From Bacteroidales bacterium (lineage in GTDB: Bacteria > Bacteroidota > Bacteroidia > Bacteroidales > Muribaculaceae): a stretch of 62,334 bases of DNA. The stretch covers positions 1 through 62,334 of the forward strand of contig DXXK01000076.1 of the NCBI GenBank assembly GCA_019416425.1. Reading direction: 5' to 3'. Below are positions 16,428-24,827 of the stretch, piece after piece; position 1 is the first letter of the stretch; each line of letters opens with the position of its first letter. Both the position numbers and the translations under genes were made by a program. Below the pieces are notes generated by a model that was not told the origin of the DNA, did no database searches, and saw only the letters and a program-made list of their open reading frames with translations.

Positions 16428-17460
16428 TATGGTGTACTTCAAGAGCGACTATATGTGCGGCGCGGTCCCGGAGATCATGGAGGCGCTGGTACGTACCAAC
16501 ATGGAATGTACGCCCGGTTACGGCGCGGATGAATATTGCCGGGTTGCCGAGTCGGCGATCCTTCAGGCCTGCGGTCTGGAGGAAGGTCTGGTAAAGTTCG
16601 TTATCGGCGGTACGGAGGCGAATTCCCTGGTTGTCGACGGCTTGTTGGGCAAGTGCCAGGGCGTGCTGGCTGCCGAGACCTCGCACATCAACGTGCATGA
16701 GGCCGGTACCATCGAGGCGTTCGGCCACAAGGTGCTGACGTTGCCCACCGTTGACGGCAAGATTGCAGCCGCCGACATTGACCGTTATGTCACTGACTTC
16801 TTTGCCGACGAGACCTGGGAGCACATGGTGGAACCGGGTATGGTCTACATATCCTTCCCGACCGAGCTCGGCACTTTATACAGCCGGAAGGAGCTGGAGG
16901 ACATCCATGCCGCCTGCCGGAAGCACAACATCCCGCTCTATATCGACGGTGCCCGGTTGGGATACGGTCTTGCGTCGCCGCAGTGTGACCTGACATTGCC
17001 CGACATCGCACGGCTGGCCGACATATTCTATATCGGCGGCACCAAGCAGGGTGCCCTGTTCGGCGAGGCCATCGTGTCGCGCCGCCGTGACATCATCCCC
17101 AGGATCAACTCGTTGATCAAGCAGCATGGGGCGTTGCTGGCCAAGGGTCGTCTGTTGGGACTGCAGTTCGTGACGCTGTTTACCGACGACCTGTATATGA
17201 AGTATTCGCGCAATGCCATTACGAGGGCCATGGAGCTGCGGCAGGTGATGCTGGACAACGGCTGTCCGTTGTATGTCGATTCGCCGACCAATCAGCAGTT
17301 CTTCCTTCTGGACAATGCACTGATCGACCGACTGTCGCAGTCCGTTCAGTTTGAATACTGGGGCCCTCGCGGTCCCGAAGCGACCCCGATCCGTCTGGTC
17401 ACCTCCTGGGCAACCACCCCATCCGACATCGCGGCCCTCTCCGCCGCCCTACAAAGTTAA
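16417..17460 (+). CDS. Threonine aldolase-like PLP enzyme
   Basis: A 347-residue fold-type I PLP protein of the beta-eliminating lyase/L-threonine aldolase group, which cleaves threonine or allo-threonine to glycine and acetaldehyde. Visible motifs: GGTEANSLV near 64-72 (phosphate and ring contacts), LYIDGARLGYGL (Asp177) and YIGGTKQGALFGEA with the probable Schiff-base Lys210. It starts inside bioB (11-base overlap). The coupling to a biotin gene is odd, as aldolases are not part of that pathway; BioF was considered but its motifs are not seen. The 25-bp repeats at 17455-17566 begin over its stop codon. Confidence 0.82.
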   Translation: MNIDMVYFKSDYMCGAVPEIMEALVRTNMECTPGYGADEYCRVAESAILQACGLEEGLVKFVIGGTEANSLVVDGLLGKCQGVLAAETSHINVHEAGTIEAFGHKVLTLPTVDGKIAAADIDRYVTDFFADETWEHMVEPGMVYISFPTELGTLYSRKELEDIHAACRKHNIPLYIDGARLGYGLASPQCDLTLPDIARLADIFYIGGTKQGALFGEAIVSRRRDIIPRINSLIKQHGALLAKGRLLGLQFVTLFTDDLYMKYSRNAITRAMELRQVMLDNGCPLYVDSPTNQQFFLLDNALIDRLSQSVQFEYWGPRGPEATPIRLVTSWATTPSDIAALSAALQS

Positions 17461-17570
17461 GCAATAAGTCGCCTTGCAGAGTTAAGCAATAAGTTTTCCT
17501 GCAGAGATGATAATAAGTTATCCGGCAGAACTAAATGATAAGTCTCCAGGCAGAGTTAAACAATAGTAAA
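17455..17570. repeat. Degenerate 25-bp tandem repeats
   Basis: About 4.5 units of a 24-25-base sequence of the form AGTTAAGCAATAAGT...GCAG start at 17455, 17480, 17505, 17529 and 17554. The first unit contains the stop codon of the aldolase-like gene. The GGCAGAG-AGT-AATAA core resembles the direct repeats after purT. Confidence 0.7.
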
Positions 17571-17590
17571 AAACTCAAATACTGTACGCT

Positions 17591-17695
17591 ATGAATTTAC
17601 CTTGGTACATATACCTCCCCATAGCAGCCGGAATAATCGGCGGCTTGATCGGCGGCTACTACAACAAAAAGTCCCACCGCAAAAATGGTAAATAA
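17591..17695 (+). CDS. 34-residue single-span membrane peptide
   Basis: A short open frame, M-N-L-P-W then a hydrophobic glycine-rich helix (YLPIAAGIIGGLIGGYY) and a basic tail ending KNGK. The composition (one membrane span, glycine-zipper spacing, positively charged C-terminus) is that of small membrane proteins, including some type I toxins, but similarity to a specific family was not recognised. It sits between the 25-bp repeats and a bidirectional hairpin. No clear promoter was seen, so it may be read from the bioB transcript. Coding status rests on composition only. Confidence 0.5.
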   Translation: MNLPWYIYLPIAAGIIGGLIGGYYNKKSHRKNGK

Positions 17696-17727
17696 TCCTA
17701 TCGCAGATTGCCCAACCTCCTATAAAA

Positions 17728-17768
17728 AGCGAAAAACGCAGAGCTTCGAGGCTTGCGTTTTTCGATTT
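17728..17768. terminator. Bidirectional terminator
   Basis: Stem CGAAAAACGCA (17730-17740) with TGCGTTTTTCG (17754-17764), 13-base GC-rich interior, T-rich on the 3' side. It ends the small-peptide or bioB transcript. Confidence 0.7.
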
Positions 17769-17899
17769 CCTTTCCTCAAATGAGGAATGAACTCTGATGC
17801 AAAGGTACAACTTTTTTGTGTACCTGCAAAATGTTAACGAAAAAATCAACGAGAAAGTTTGTTGTTCAAGCATGGTTGTTGTCGTTAAACACACTTTAG

Positions 17900-18085
17900 T
17901 CGCAGAAATTTATACTTTCGGGTCTCTTAATCGCAGGAATTTGTGATTTTCGGCGTTATAATCGCAGGAATTTGTATTTTTGACCCTCTTAATCGCAAAA
18001 ATTTGTAATTTTCGGCGTTATAATCGCAAAAATTTGTATTTTCAGGCGTTATAATCGTAGAAATTTGTATTTTTGTATTCGATTA
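17900..18085. repeat. Six 31-bp tandem repeats before the Fic gene
   Basis: Units start at 17900, 17931, 17962, 17993, 18024 and 18055: an exact 31-base period. Each begins TCGYA, holds an AATTTGTATTTT-like core and mostly ends GTTATAA. No spacers, so not CRISPR. Thirty-one bases is close to three helical turns, which would put equal sites on one face of the DNA. Units 3 and 6 contain TATTTTTG, a -7 element. Confidence 0.88.
18068..18075 (+). promoter_or_regulatory. -7 element TATTTTTG of the Fic gene
   Basis: TATTTTTG inside the last 31-bp unit fits TAnnTTTG; transcription would start near 18082, 19 bases before the ATG at 18101. The -33 region (TTCAGG near 18041-18046) is poor, as expected for a regulated promoter. 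Confidence 0.55.
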
Positions 18086-18100
18086 ATAGTGATTTTTTGT

Positions 18101-19591
18101 ATGGCGGCTAGGGTGGATACTCAGAAGGAAATAATATTCGGCTCCTCGGATCCGAATGTCTCGCGTCTGATCAACCAGAAGGAGAAGAATGGAGAACTGC
18201 GTAAAGTGGCTCCCCGTATTTACACCACCAATCTGGTGGACAGCCTGGAAAACATTGTCCGCCGGAATCTGATGGACATACTGGTCTACCGTTATCCGAA
18301 CGCTCTGATCAGTCACCGGAGTGCCAAGGAAATGCGCCCTACGGAGACCGGGGACTTCTTTCTGACGAATTCCACGACAAGGCGCGTAACGGACTTGCCG
18401 GGAATCATACTGAATTTTGTAAAGGGACCCAAGGCATCGGCTCATGACATTCCTTTCATGGGGATGTACATATCCGGGGAACACCGGTATATGCTCGAGA
18501 ATATGCAGCTGTCTAGAAAACGGGGTGGTGAGTCACGTATCCTGCCCATCGAAGTGATTGAAAATAAGCTTGAGCAGATTCTGTTGACCGGAGGCGAGGC
18601 GAGACTGAACGAGTATCGCGACGAGCTGAGGATAGTGGCCGATGAACTTGACATGCAGACGGAGTTCAGTCGAATCAACAATATAATCTCGGCGCTGCTG
18701 TCAACGCACGACTCCAAAGTCCTGACCACAGATTCTGCCAAGGCATTGGCGGCCGGCAACCCTTTCGATGCCTCAAGAGTCGAGTTGTTCCAGATTCTTT
18801 TCGATGCCATTAAGGACCGTTATTTCGTTATCCGAAACAACCGTAATACCGACGAGGAATCCTTTCGCCTTTTCTCATTCTTCGAAAGTTATTTCTCCAA
18901 TTATATCGAGGGGACGGAGTTTGAGATTGACGAGGCGAAGGCCATTGTGGATTCCGGTATCCCGATGCCACGGCGTGACGAGGATTCGCATGATATCCTC
19001 GGAACCTTCAAGGTGTTGTCGAACCGTTCGGAGATGGTGAAGACGCCAACGTCGCCTAAGGAACTGTTCTCGATTCTGAGTCATCGCCACAGCATCCTGT
19101 TGGAAGGACGGCCATACATGAATCCCGATATTTTCAAAATGAAGAATAACCGGGCCGGAATGACGGAGTTTGTGGACCACCAGCTTGTGAAAGGCACGTT
19201 GTCGCAAGGATTCAAATATTATGCCGCGCTTACCGACCCCTTTGCCCGAGCCATATTCATGATGTTCATGATCAGCGAAGTGCATCCCTTCAATGACGGC
19301 AACGGACGGATGGCGCGTGTGATGATGAATGCCGAGCTTGTGCGTGCCGACCAATCCAGAATAATAGTCCCTACGGTTTTCCGCGAGGATTACATCCTTG
19401 CGTTGCGCAAACTGACGCGACACAAGGATCCGATGGCTTATATAAATGTGATGACTAAGCTGCACCAGTTCAGCGACAATCTGTATGGCTCGGACTTCAC
19501 TGAGCTGAAGAATTACCTTGCCGCCTGCAACGCCTATGCCGAGCCATCCCAAGCCAAGCTCCGCATCATTGACCGTACAGTCAATGCCTAA
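18101..19591 (+). CDS. Fic family protein with AbiEi-like wHTH N-terminus
   Basis: Fic enzymes usually AMPylate target proteins. The 496-residue product has the complete motif HPFNDGNGR starting at His395, and upstream a SNYIEG sequence (residues 266-271) that fits the inhibitory (S/T)xxxE(G/N) helix of self-inhibited Fic proteins. Residues about 10-90 (NGELRKVAPRIYTTN, NALISHRSAKE) resemble the winged-helix of AbiEi-type antitoxins, so regulator and effector may be fused. ATG 18101 is preferred to TTG 18065, which lies in the -7 element. The 31-bp array immediately upstream is a likely binding site for its own HTH (inference). Target unknown. Confidence 0.87.
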   Translation: MAARVDTQKEIIFGSSDPNVSRLINQKEKNGELRKVAPRIYTTNLVDSLENIVRRNLMDILVYRYPNALISHRSAKEMRPTETGDFFLTNSTTRRVTDLPGIILNFVKGPKASAHDIPFMGMYISGEHRYMLENMQLSRKRGGESRILPIEVIENKLEQILLTGGEARLNEYRDELRIVADELDMQTEFSRINNIISALLSTHDSKVLTTDSAKALAAGNPFDASRVELFQILFDAIKDRYFVIRNNRNTDEESFRLFSFFESYFSNYIEGTEFEIDEAKAIVDSGIPMPRRDEDSHDILGTFKVLSNRSEMVKTPTSPKELFSILSHRHSILLEGRPYMNPDIFKMKNNRAGMTEFVDHQLVKGTLSQGFKYYAALTDPFARAIFMMFMISEVHPFNDGNGRMARVMMNAELVRADQSRIIVPTVFREDYILALRKLTRHKDPMAYINVMTKLHQFSDNLYGSDFTELKNYLAACNAYAEPSQAKLRIIDRTVNA

Positions 19592-19595
19592 GCTG

Positions 19596-20033
19596 CTATA
19601 GTCTGGATTCCCAGCGGGTGAGGGGAGTGGAGGTGGACGGTTCGTGGATGCGGATGTTGCCGAAGCCGCGGGGAGCGAAGCGCGGGGCGTAGAGGCGCAG
19701 CGGACGCTCCAGCGACCAGCCCTGCGAGGCGTTGCGGATCACCATCTTGTACAGACCCTGCATGCCGCGGGTCCGTTCGCGTACCACCCCCAATACCTCC
19801 GTCATGTCCGAAACCTCCTCGGTGCTGAAATTCATCCCCTTCCCGTAAGGTACCTCCAGACGGATAAAGATCTTGTCGCCGTACTTCATCGGACGGCCGG
19901 TGCCCGACGGAATCCGCACGCGACGCGGCATCTCGCTCGTTCCAACCACCATCCCCGTACGGTTTTCGTTCAGGCGGTAGCGTCCCTCCGCAATCGCCCT
20001 CTCCATGCCATAAGTGTTTGCTGTTGTTGCCAT
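19596..20033 (-). CDS. Conserved-looking protein of unknown function
   Basis: A 145-residue, strongly basic protein with no signal peptide or membrane span and no motif I recognise. It has two Arg-rich parts (MPRRVRIPSGTGRPMKYGD and the C-terminal RPLRLYAPRFAPRGFG), suggesting nucleic-acid or ribonucleoprotein contact, but this is inference only. It ends 4 bases from the Fic stop in convergent orientation. A TAATTTTG -7 element at 20081-20074 lies upstream on the minus strand, supporting transcription. The overlapping plus-strand frame at 19644-20123 has no promoter or start context and was dismissed. Confidence 0.6.
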   Translation of the reverse strand: MATTANTYGMERAIAEGRYRLNENRTGMVVGTSEMPRRVRIPSGTGRPMKYGDKIFIRLEVPYGKGMNFSTEEVSDMTEVLGVVRERTRGMQGLYKMVIRNASQGWSLERPLRLYAPRFAPRGFGNIRIHEPSTSTPLTRWESRL

Positions 20034-20173
20034 ATTCTTATCCGTATTCTTATCCGTTTATTTGATTACGATGCAAAATTAACCGATATGACTGCCAACT
20101 ATAGGCACCCTCGGGTTAAATAAAATTAAGACATAAAAATTCTTTCTAATTTCGTCAATTGAAAAATTTTTTG

Positions 20174-20181
20174 TAATTTTG
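20174..20181 (+). promoter_or_regulatory. -7 element TAATTTTG of the tRNA-Leu transcript
   Basis: TAATTTTG, 45 bases before the tRNA 5' end, with TTC at the -33 position (20151-20153, 20-base spacer). It is the nearest consensus promoter upstream of purE. Confidence 0.6.
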
Positions 20182-20225
20182 CAGTCTAATAGTACGAGGC
20201 AATATCAAACACCCTTGTACGGTTC

Positions 20226-20309
20226 GCAGAAATGGTGGAATGGTAGACACGAGGGACTTAAAATCCCTTGGCCGATGAGGCTGTGTGGGTTCGAGTCCCA
20301 CTTTCTGTA
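20226..20309 (+). tRNA. tRNA-Leu (anticodon UAA)
   Basis: An 84-base class II tRNA. Acceptor GCAGAAA pairs with TTTCTGT (first pair G-U), discriminator A at 20309; the anticodon stem AGGGA/TCCCT encloses CTTAAAA with anticodon TAA at 20259-20261; T-loop GGTTCGAGTCC. CCA is not encoded, as is common in this phylum. It reads UUA/UUG codons. Confidence 0.95.
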
Positions 20310-20562
20310 CTGTATACTATATACACCAGCGGCGCCCGGTGTGCCGCGCATTATTATGACAGGCAAACGAGTGATTTGTAAGCAGTTCCGACAAGCATGC
20401 TGTGGTCCGTTCCTTACCGGGGACATGCAGCAGACGGGACGTGTGCGAACCAACCGCGCGCATGCCATGGTGAATAGTGAAACGAATTAGGATACGCAGG
20501 CGCACGGCCATACCGGGCGCCTGCGTATTTATTTTTAACATTTCATAAATTAAGGTTATATC
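20310..20562 (+). other. Untranslated interval between tRNA-Leu and purE
   Basis: This 253-base stretch has no convincing gene and no TAnnTTTG promoter. It can fold into a GCGGC/GCCGC hairpin (about 20331-20355), a second hairpin around CTGTGGTCC/GGGACATGCAG, and the terminator at 20493-20531. I could not match it to a purine, PRPP/ppGpp or other riboswitch signature that I know. Candidate leader or processed small RNA. Confidence 0.5.
20491..20538 (+). terminator. Terminator or attenuator directly before purE
   Basis: ATACGCAGGCGC pairs with GCGCCTGCGTAT, followed by TTATTTTTAA. It ends about 27 bases before the purE ATG. As no promoter fits in those 27 bases, transcripts reaching purE must pass this hairpin, so it probably works as an attenuator (inference). 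Confidence 0.75.
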
Positions 20563-21030
20563 ATGAAAGTTGGAGTGGTAATGGGTTCAGCCTCGGACTT
20601 AGGAGTCATGAAGGGAGCCTTCGAGATGCTGGACAAATTCGGTGTCGAGTACGACAAGCGTGTCTACAGCGCCCACCGCACCCCCGCAGCCCTGGAGGAA
20701 TGGCTTAAGGACGCCCGCCAGAAGGGATTCTGCGCATTCATCGCCGCCGCCGGCGGTGCCGCACACCTGGCCGGTGTCGTGGCCGCGCACACCACATTGC
20801 CCGTGATCGGCGTACCCATCATGTCGGCCGCACTCCGCGGCATCGACTCGCTGCTGTCCACAGTACAGATGCCCAGCGGAATACCCGTGGCCACCGTCGC
20901 CATCGACGGCGCCAAGAACGCCGCACTGCTGGCCATCGAGATCATGGCCGTCACCGACCAGAACCTCGCCGCCAAACTCGCCGACTTCCGCGCCGAGCAG
21001 AGCCGCAAGGTCCTGGAAACCGTAATTTAA
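20563..21030 (+). CDS. purE: N5-CAIR mutase (PurE class I)
   Basis: PurE rearranges N5-carboxyaminoimidazole ribonucleotide to CAIR in purine synthesis. The 155-residue product has GSASDLGVMKGA near the start, the SAHRTP loop (His42), and the AAAGGAAHLAG and GVPIMSAAL segments typical of bacterial class I enzymes that work with PurK. No purK is in this window, so it must be elsewhere or be dispensable. It heads the long purine operon and is preceded by the hairpin at 20491-20538. purL follows after 38 bases. Confidence 0.95.
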   Translation: MKVGVVMGSASDLGVMKGAFEMLDKFGVEYDKRVYSAHRTPAALEEWLKDARQKGFCAFIAAAGGAAHLAGVVAAHTTLPVIGVPIMSAALRGIDSLLSTVQMPSGIPVATVAIDGAKNAALLAIEIMAVTDQNLAAKLADFRAEQSRKVLETVI

Positions 21031-21068
21031 GTCAATAATCAAACCGATAGCTTGCTTAAGTAAGATAT

Positions 21069-24000
21069 ATGGCTAACAGAATATTCGTAGAGAAACGCCC
21101 AGAGTTCCGCAGCGAGGCACAGAGCCTGCGCCGCGAGCTCAACACCACGCTGGGTCTGAACCTGAAGGACCTGCGCATCGTGGCTGTTTACGACCTGTTC
21201 GGGTTCACTCCCGAACTGCTTGACAAGACCCGCTACGCCGTCTTCGGCGAGAAGGCCACCGACACCGTCAGCGACGAGATTGACCTGACCGTGGCACCCT
21301 GCCTGGCTGTGGAGCCTCTTCCCGGCCAGTTCGACCAGCGTGCCAACGCCGCCGCGGCTTGTGTCCGCCTGGTGGAGCCTGGCGCGGACATCGAGGTGAC
21401 TTCCGCCCGCCTCTACATCTTCGACGACACCCTGACCGACGAGCAGCGTCAGCGCGTGGCCCGCTATCTGATCAACGCCGTGGAGAACCGCGAGAAGGAC
21501 ATGAGCCGTCTTGCACTCCCCGAGCGTGGCGCCGAGACGCCGGTAGGCGTGATCGACGGTTTCATCAAGATGGACCGAGAGGCCGCCGACGCGTTGCGCC
21601 AGCAGATGGGGCTGGCCATGAGTGCCGACGACCTGATGGAGGCCGTAAAATACTTCGCCGGCGAAGGCCGCGACCCCATGGAGACGGAGATCCGTATCCT
21701 CGACACCTACTGGAGCGACCACTGCCGCCACACCACCTTCACCACCCGTCTGAGCGACATCACCGTGGAGGACAGCCCCATCGCCGACGACATACGCCAG
21801 GCACTGCAGATCTGGAAGGACATGCGCCATGAGCTGGGCCGCGACGAGAAACCGCTTCACCTCATGGACCTGGCCACCATCGGCGCACGCTGGCTGCGCG
21901 CCAACGGCAAGCTGGAGGACCTGGAGCAGAGCGAGGAGAACAACGCCTGTTCCATCTACGTCGACCTGGACGTGGACGGCAAGACCGAGCGCTGGCTGCT
22001 GCAGTTCAAGAACGAGACCCATAACCATCCCACGGAGATCGAGCCGTTCGGAGGTGCCTCCACCTGTCTGGGGGGTGCCATCCGCGACCCGCTGTCGGGC
22101 CGTGCCTACGTCTACCAGGCCATGCGTGTCACCGGCGCCGGCGACATCTACGCCCCCGTGGCCGACACGCTTCCCGGCAAGCTGCCGCAGCGCGTCATAA
22201 CCCGAGGCGCCGCAGCAGGTTACTCCTCCTACGGCAACCAGATCGGTCTGGCCACAGGCCATGTACGCGAGATTTTCCATCCCGGCTACACCGCCAAGCG
22301 ACTGGAGGTAGGCGCCGTTGTCGGTGCCGTTCCCGCCGACGCCGTACGCCGTGAGTCGCCGCAGCCCGGCGACGTGGTGCTGATGTTCGGAGGCCGTACC
22401 GGCCGCGACGGCATCGGCGGTGCCACCGGCTCCAGCAAGGAGCACACCGAGGAGTCGCTGGAGGTTTGCGGCTCCGAGGTACAGAAGGGTAACGCCCCCG
22501 AGGAGCGCAAGCTGTCGCGTCTGTTCCGCCGTCCCGAGGTGACGCGCCTGGTCAAGAAGTCCAACGACTTCGGCGCCGGCGGCGTCAGCGTGGCCATCGG
22601 CGAGCTGGCCGACGGCCTGGACATCTTCCTGGACAACGTAACCGTCAAGTACGACGGCCTGAACCCCACCGAGCTGGCCATCAGCGAGAGCCAAGAGCGT
22701 ATGTCGGTGGTTGTCGACGCCAAGGACCGCGAGGAGTTCGAGCGTTACTGCCATGAGGAGAACATAGAGGTTCGCCACATAGCCAACGTCACCGACACGG
22801 GCCGCATGCGCCTGTTCCGTCGAGGCAAGGCCGTGGCCGACATCGCACGCAGCTTCATCGACTCGGCCGGAGCTCCGCGCTACACCGTGGCCAACATCCA
22901 GGCCATCGAGGACCGCAAGCCCTTCAGCCGCGACGTGGAGGGAGACACCCTCCGCGAGAAGATACTCAATAACCTGAACGACATGAACGTCACCGACCAG
23001 CGTGGTCTGGAGGAGATGTTCGACTCGTCGATCGGCGCCACTACAGTGCTGATGCCCTACGGCGGCAAGTTCGCCGGCACTCCGACACAGGTGTCGCTGC
23101 AGAAACTGCCTACGGGCAAGCGCCACACCGACACCGCCTCCATCATGAGCTACGGTTTCGATCCCTATCTGACGGAATGGAGCCCTTACCACGGCGCCGC
23201 ATGGGCAGTGGTCGACGCTGCAGCCAAGGCAGTGGCAGCCGGTGCCGACTTCCGCAAGCTGCGCTACTCCTACCAGGAATACTTCGAGCGCATGCACACT
23301 CCCGAATCGTGGGGCAAGCCGCTGAGCGCCCTGCTCGGCGCCCTGCGCATGCAGAAGGAATTAGGTCTGCCGTCAATCGGCGGCAAGGACTCCATGAGCG
23401 GTACGTTCGGACATCTCAATGTACCGCCGACGCTGATTGCGTTCGCAGTCACCACCATGAACGCCACCAAGGCCGTCAGCCCCGAGTTCAAGGAGCCGCT
23501 CGACTCGCTGCATCTGATCAGTCCGCGTGTCCGCGCCAACGGCATGCCCGACAGCGCAAGCGTGGCCGAGGTGTTCGACAAGGTGCACGAGGCCATCCAG
23601 AAAGGCATAATCCGTGCCGCCTGGGCCATTGGCCGAGGTGGTGTGGCCGAGGCCATCGCCAAGATGTCGTTCGGTAACGGCATCGGCGCCAACGTCTCGC
23701 TGCCCAACGACCGGATGCTGTTCGACACACTTTACGGCTCGATTCTTGTCGAGGCCAACGAGTCGGATATCTTGGGCATCGAGGAGGCCATGTACATCGG
23801 CCAGACCATCGTTGAGCCCACCGTCACGCTGAACGGCGAGAAGTTCACCATTGACGAGCTGCGCGAGACCAACCGCCGCCGTTTCGCTACGGTCTTCCCC
23901 GACTGTACCGACGTCAGCGGCGAGGCTCCCAAGGGCGATAGCGCCGGCAAGACCGCCCCCAAGTATCCCGGCCAGCCTGTGGAGAATCCGCTGGTGTTCC

Positions 24001-24785
24001 TCCCCGTGTTCCCCGGCACGAACTGCGACTACGATATGGCCGCAGCCTTCGAGCGCGAGGGCGCGCGTACGGTAACCTCAGTGTTCCGTAACCTCTCGGC
24101 CGAGGATGTCGAGGCTTCCTGCCGCGAATTCGCCGACAACATCGACAAGTGCCAGATCCTGGCCATCTCCGGTGGCTTCTCGGCCGCCGACGAGCCCGAC
24201 GGCTCGGGCAAGTTCATCAGCGCCGTGCTGCTGAATCCCGAGGTCAAGGCCGCTATCCAGCGTCTGCTGGAGCGCAAGGGTCTGATCATCGGTATCTGCA
24301 ACGGCTTCCAGGCTCTTGTCAAGTCCGGACTGTTGCCCGACGGTAAGATCGGCGAACTGACCGAGCAGTCGCCCACGCTGGCGCGCAACGACATCAACCG
24401 TCACATCTCGCAGATGGCCGCCACCCGCGTAGGCACCACGGCGTCGCCCTGGCTCGACGGATTCACCACGGGTGACATCCACCATATCGCCATGAGTCAC
24501 GGCGAGGGCCGCTTCACCGTCAATCCCGAGCTCGGCAAGCGTCTGTTCGAGAACGGACAGGTCGCTTTCCAGTATGCCGACATCCAGGGCAACCCGACGA
24601 TGACCTCTCCGGAGAATCCCAACGGTTCCGATTACGCCATCGAGGGCATCATCAGTCCCGACGGCCTGATCCTTGGCAAGATGGGCCACTCCGAGCGTTA
24701 CGCCGACGGCCTGATGATCAACGTGCCGGGACAGAAGCGTCAGAACCTCTTCGCCAACGCCGTGAAGTATTTCAGAAACAAGTAA
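21069..24785 (+). CDS. purL: Phosphoribosylformylglycinamidine synthase, single-chain
   Basis: PurL converts FGAR, glutamine and ATP to FGAM. The 1238-residue chain is the large single-chain form (E. coli 1295): an N-terminal PurS-like part, linker, two AIRS-like halves (KNETHNHPTEIEPFGGA; GGKDSMSGTFG) and a C-terminal class I glutaminase from about residue 980 (PVFPGTNCDYD). The glutaminase triad is visible: Cys1077 in GICNGFQALV, and His1144 and Glu1146 in SHGEGRF. Second gene of the operon, 42 bases before purC. A 752-residue antisense frame over this gene is a shadow of GC-rich codons. Confidence 0.96.
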   Translation: MANRIFVEKRPEFRSEAQSLRRELNTTLGLNLKDLRIVAVYDLFGFTPELLDKTRYAVFGEKATDTVSDEIDLTVAPCLAVEPLPGQFDQRANAAAACVRLVEPGADIEVTSARLYIFDDTLTDEQRQRVARYLINAVENREKDMSRLALPERGAETPVGVIDGFIKMDREAADALRQQMGLAMSADDLMEAVKYFAGEGRDPMETEIRILDTYWSDHCRHTTFTTRLSDITVEDSPIADDIRQALQIWKDMRHELGRDEKPLHLMDLATIGARWLRANGKLEDLEQSEENNACSIYVDLDVDGKTERWLLQFKNETHNHPTEIEPFGGASTCLGGAIRDPLSGRAYVYQAMRVTGAGDIYAPVADTLPGKLPQRVITRGAAAGYSSYGNQIGLATGHVREIFHPGYTAKRLEVGAVVGAVPADAVRRESPQPGDVVLMFGGRTGRDGIGGATGSSKEHTEESLEVCGSEVQKGNAPEERKLSRLFRRPEVTRLVKKSNDFGAGGVSVAIGELADGLDIFLDNVTVKYDGLNPTELAISESQERMSVVVDAKDREEFERYCHEENIEVRHIANVTDTGRMRLFRRGKAVADIARSFIDSAGAPRYTVANIQAIEDRKPFSRDVEGDTLREKILNNLNDMNVTDQRGLEEMFDSSIGATTVLMPYGGKFAGTPTQVSLQKLPTGKRHTDTASIMSYGFDPYLTEWSPYHGAAWAVVDAAAKAVAAGADFRKLRYSYQEYFERMHTPESWGKPLSALLGALRMQKELGLPSIGGKDSMSGTFGHLNVPPTLIAFAVTTMNATKAVSPEFKEPLDSLHLISPRVRANGMPDSASVAEVFDKVHEAIQKGIIRAAWAIGRGGVAEAIAKMSFGNGIGANVSLPNDRMLFDTLYGSILVEANESDILGIEEAMYIGQTIVEPTVTLNGEKFTIDELRETNRRRFATVFPDCTDVSGEAPKGDSAGKTAPKYPGQPVENPLVFLPVFPGTNCDYDMAAAFEREGARTVTSVFRNLSAEDVEASCREFADNIDKCQILAISGGFSAADEPDGSGKFISAVLLNPEVKAAIQRLLERKGLIIGICNGFQALVKSGLLPDGKIGELTEQSPTLARNDINRHISQMAATRVGTTASPWLDGFTTGDIHHIAMSHGEGRFTVNPELGKRLFENGQVAFQYADIQGNPTMTSPENPNGSDYAIEGIISPDGLILGKMGHSERYADGLMINVPGQKRQNLFANAVKYFRNK

Positions 24786-24827
24786 GGTTGTTCAGACAAC
24801 CCAAACATTAATATCGAGAATCCTAAT

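Noticed and set aside
16417..17460. PLP enzyme as BioF (KAPA synthase)
   Set aside because: Motifs and length fit the threonine aldolase/beta-eliminating lyase group, and BioF signatures were not seen.
17900..18085. 31-bp repeats as a CRISPR array
   Set aside because: The units are contiguous with no unique spacers, and no cas gene is nearby.
20310..20562. purE leader as a known purine, PRPP/ppGpp or SRP RNA element
   Set aside because: The signature segments I know for these classes are not visible; kept only as an unassigned leader.
21039..23297. 752-residue open frame on the minus strand over purL
   Set aside because: Antisense shadow of a GC-rich coding strand; low-complexity Ala/Gly/Val/His composition and no promoter or domain, while purL on the other strand is complete.
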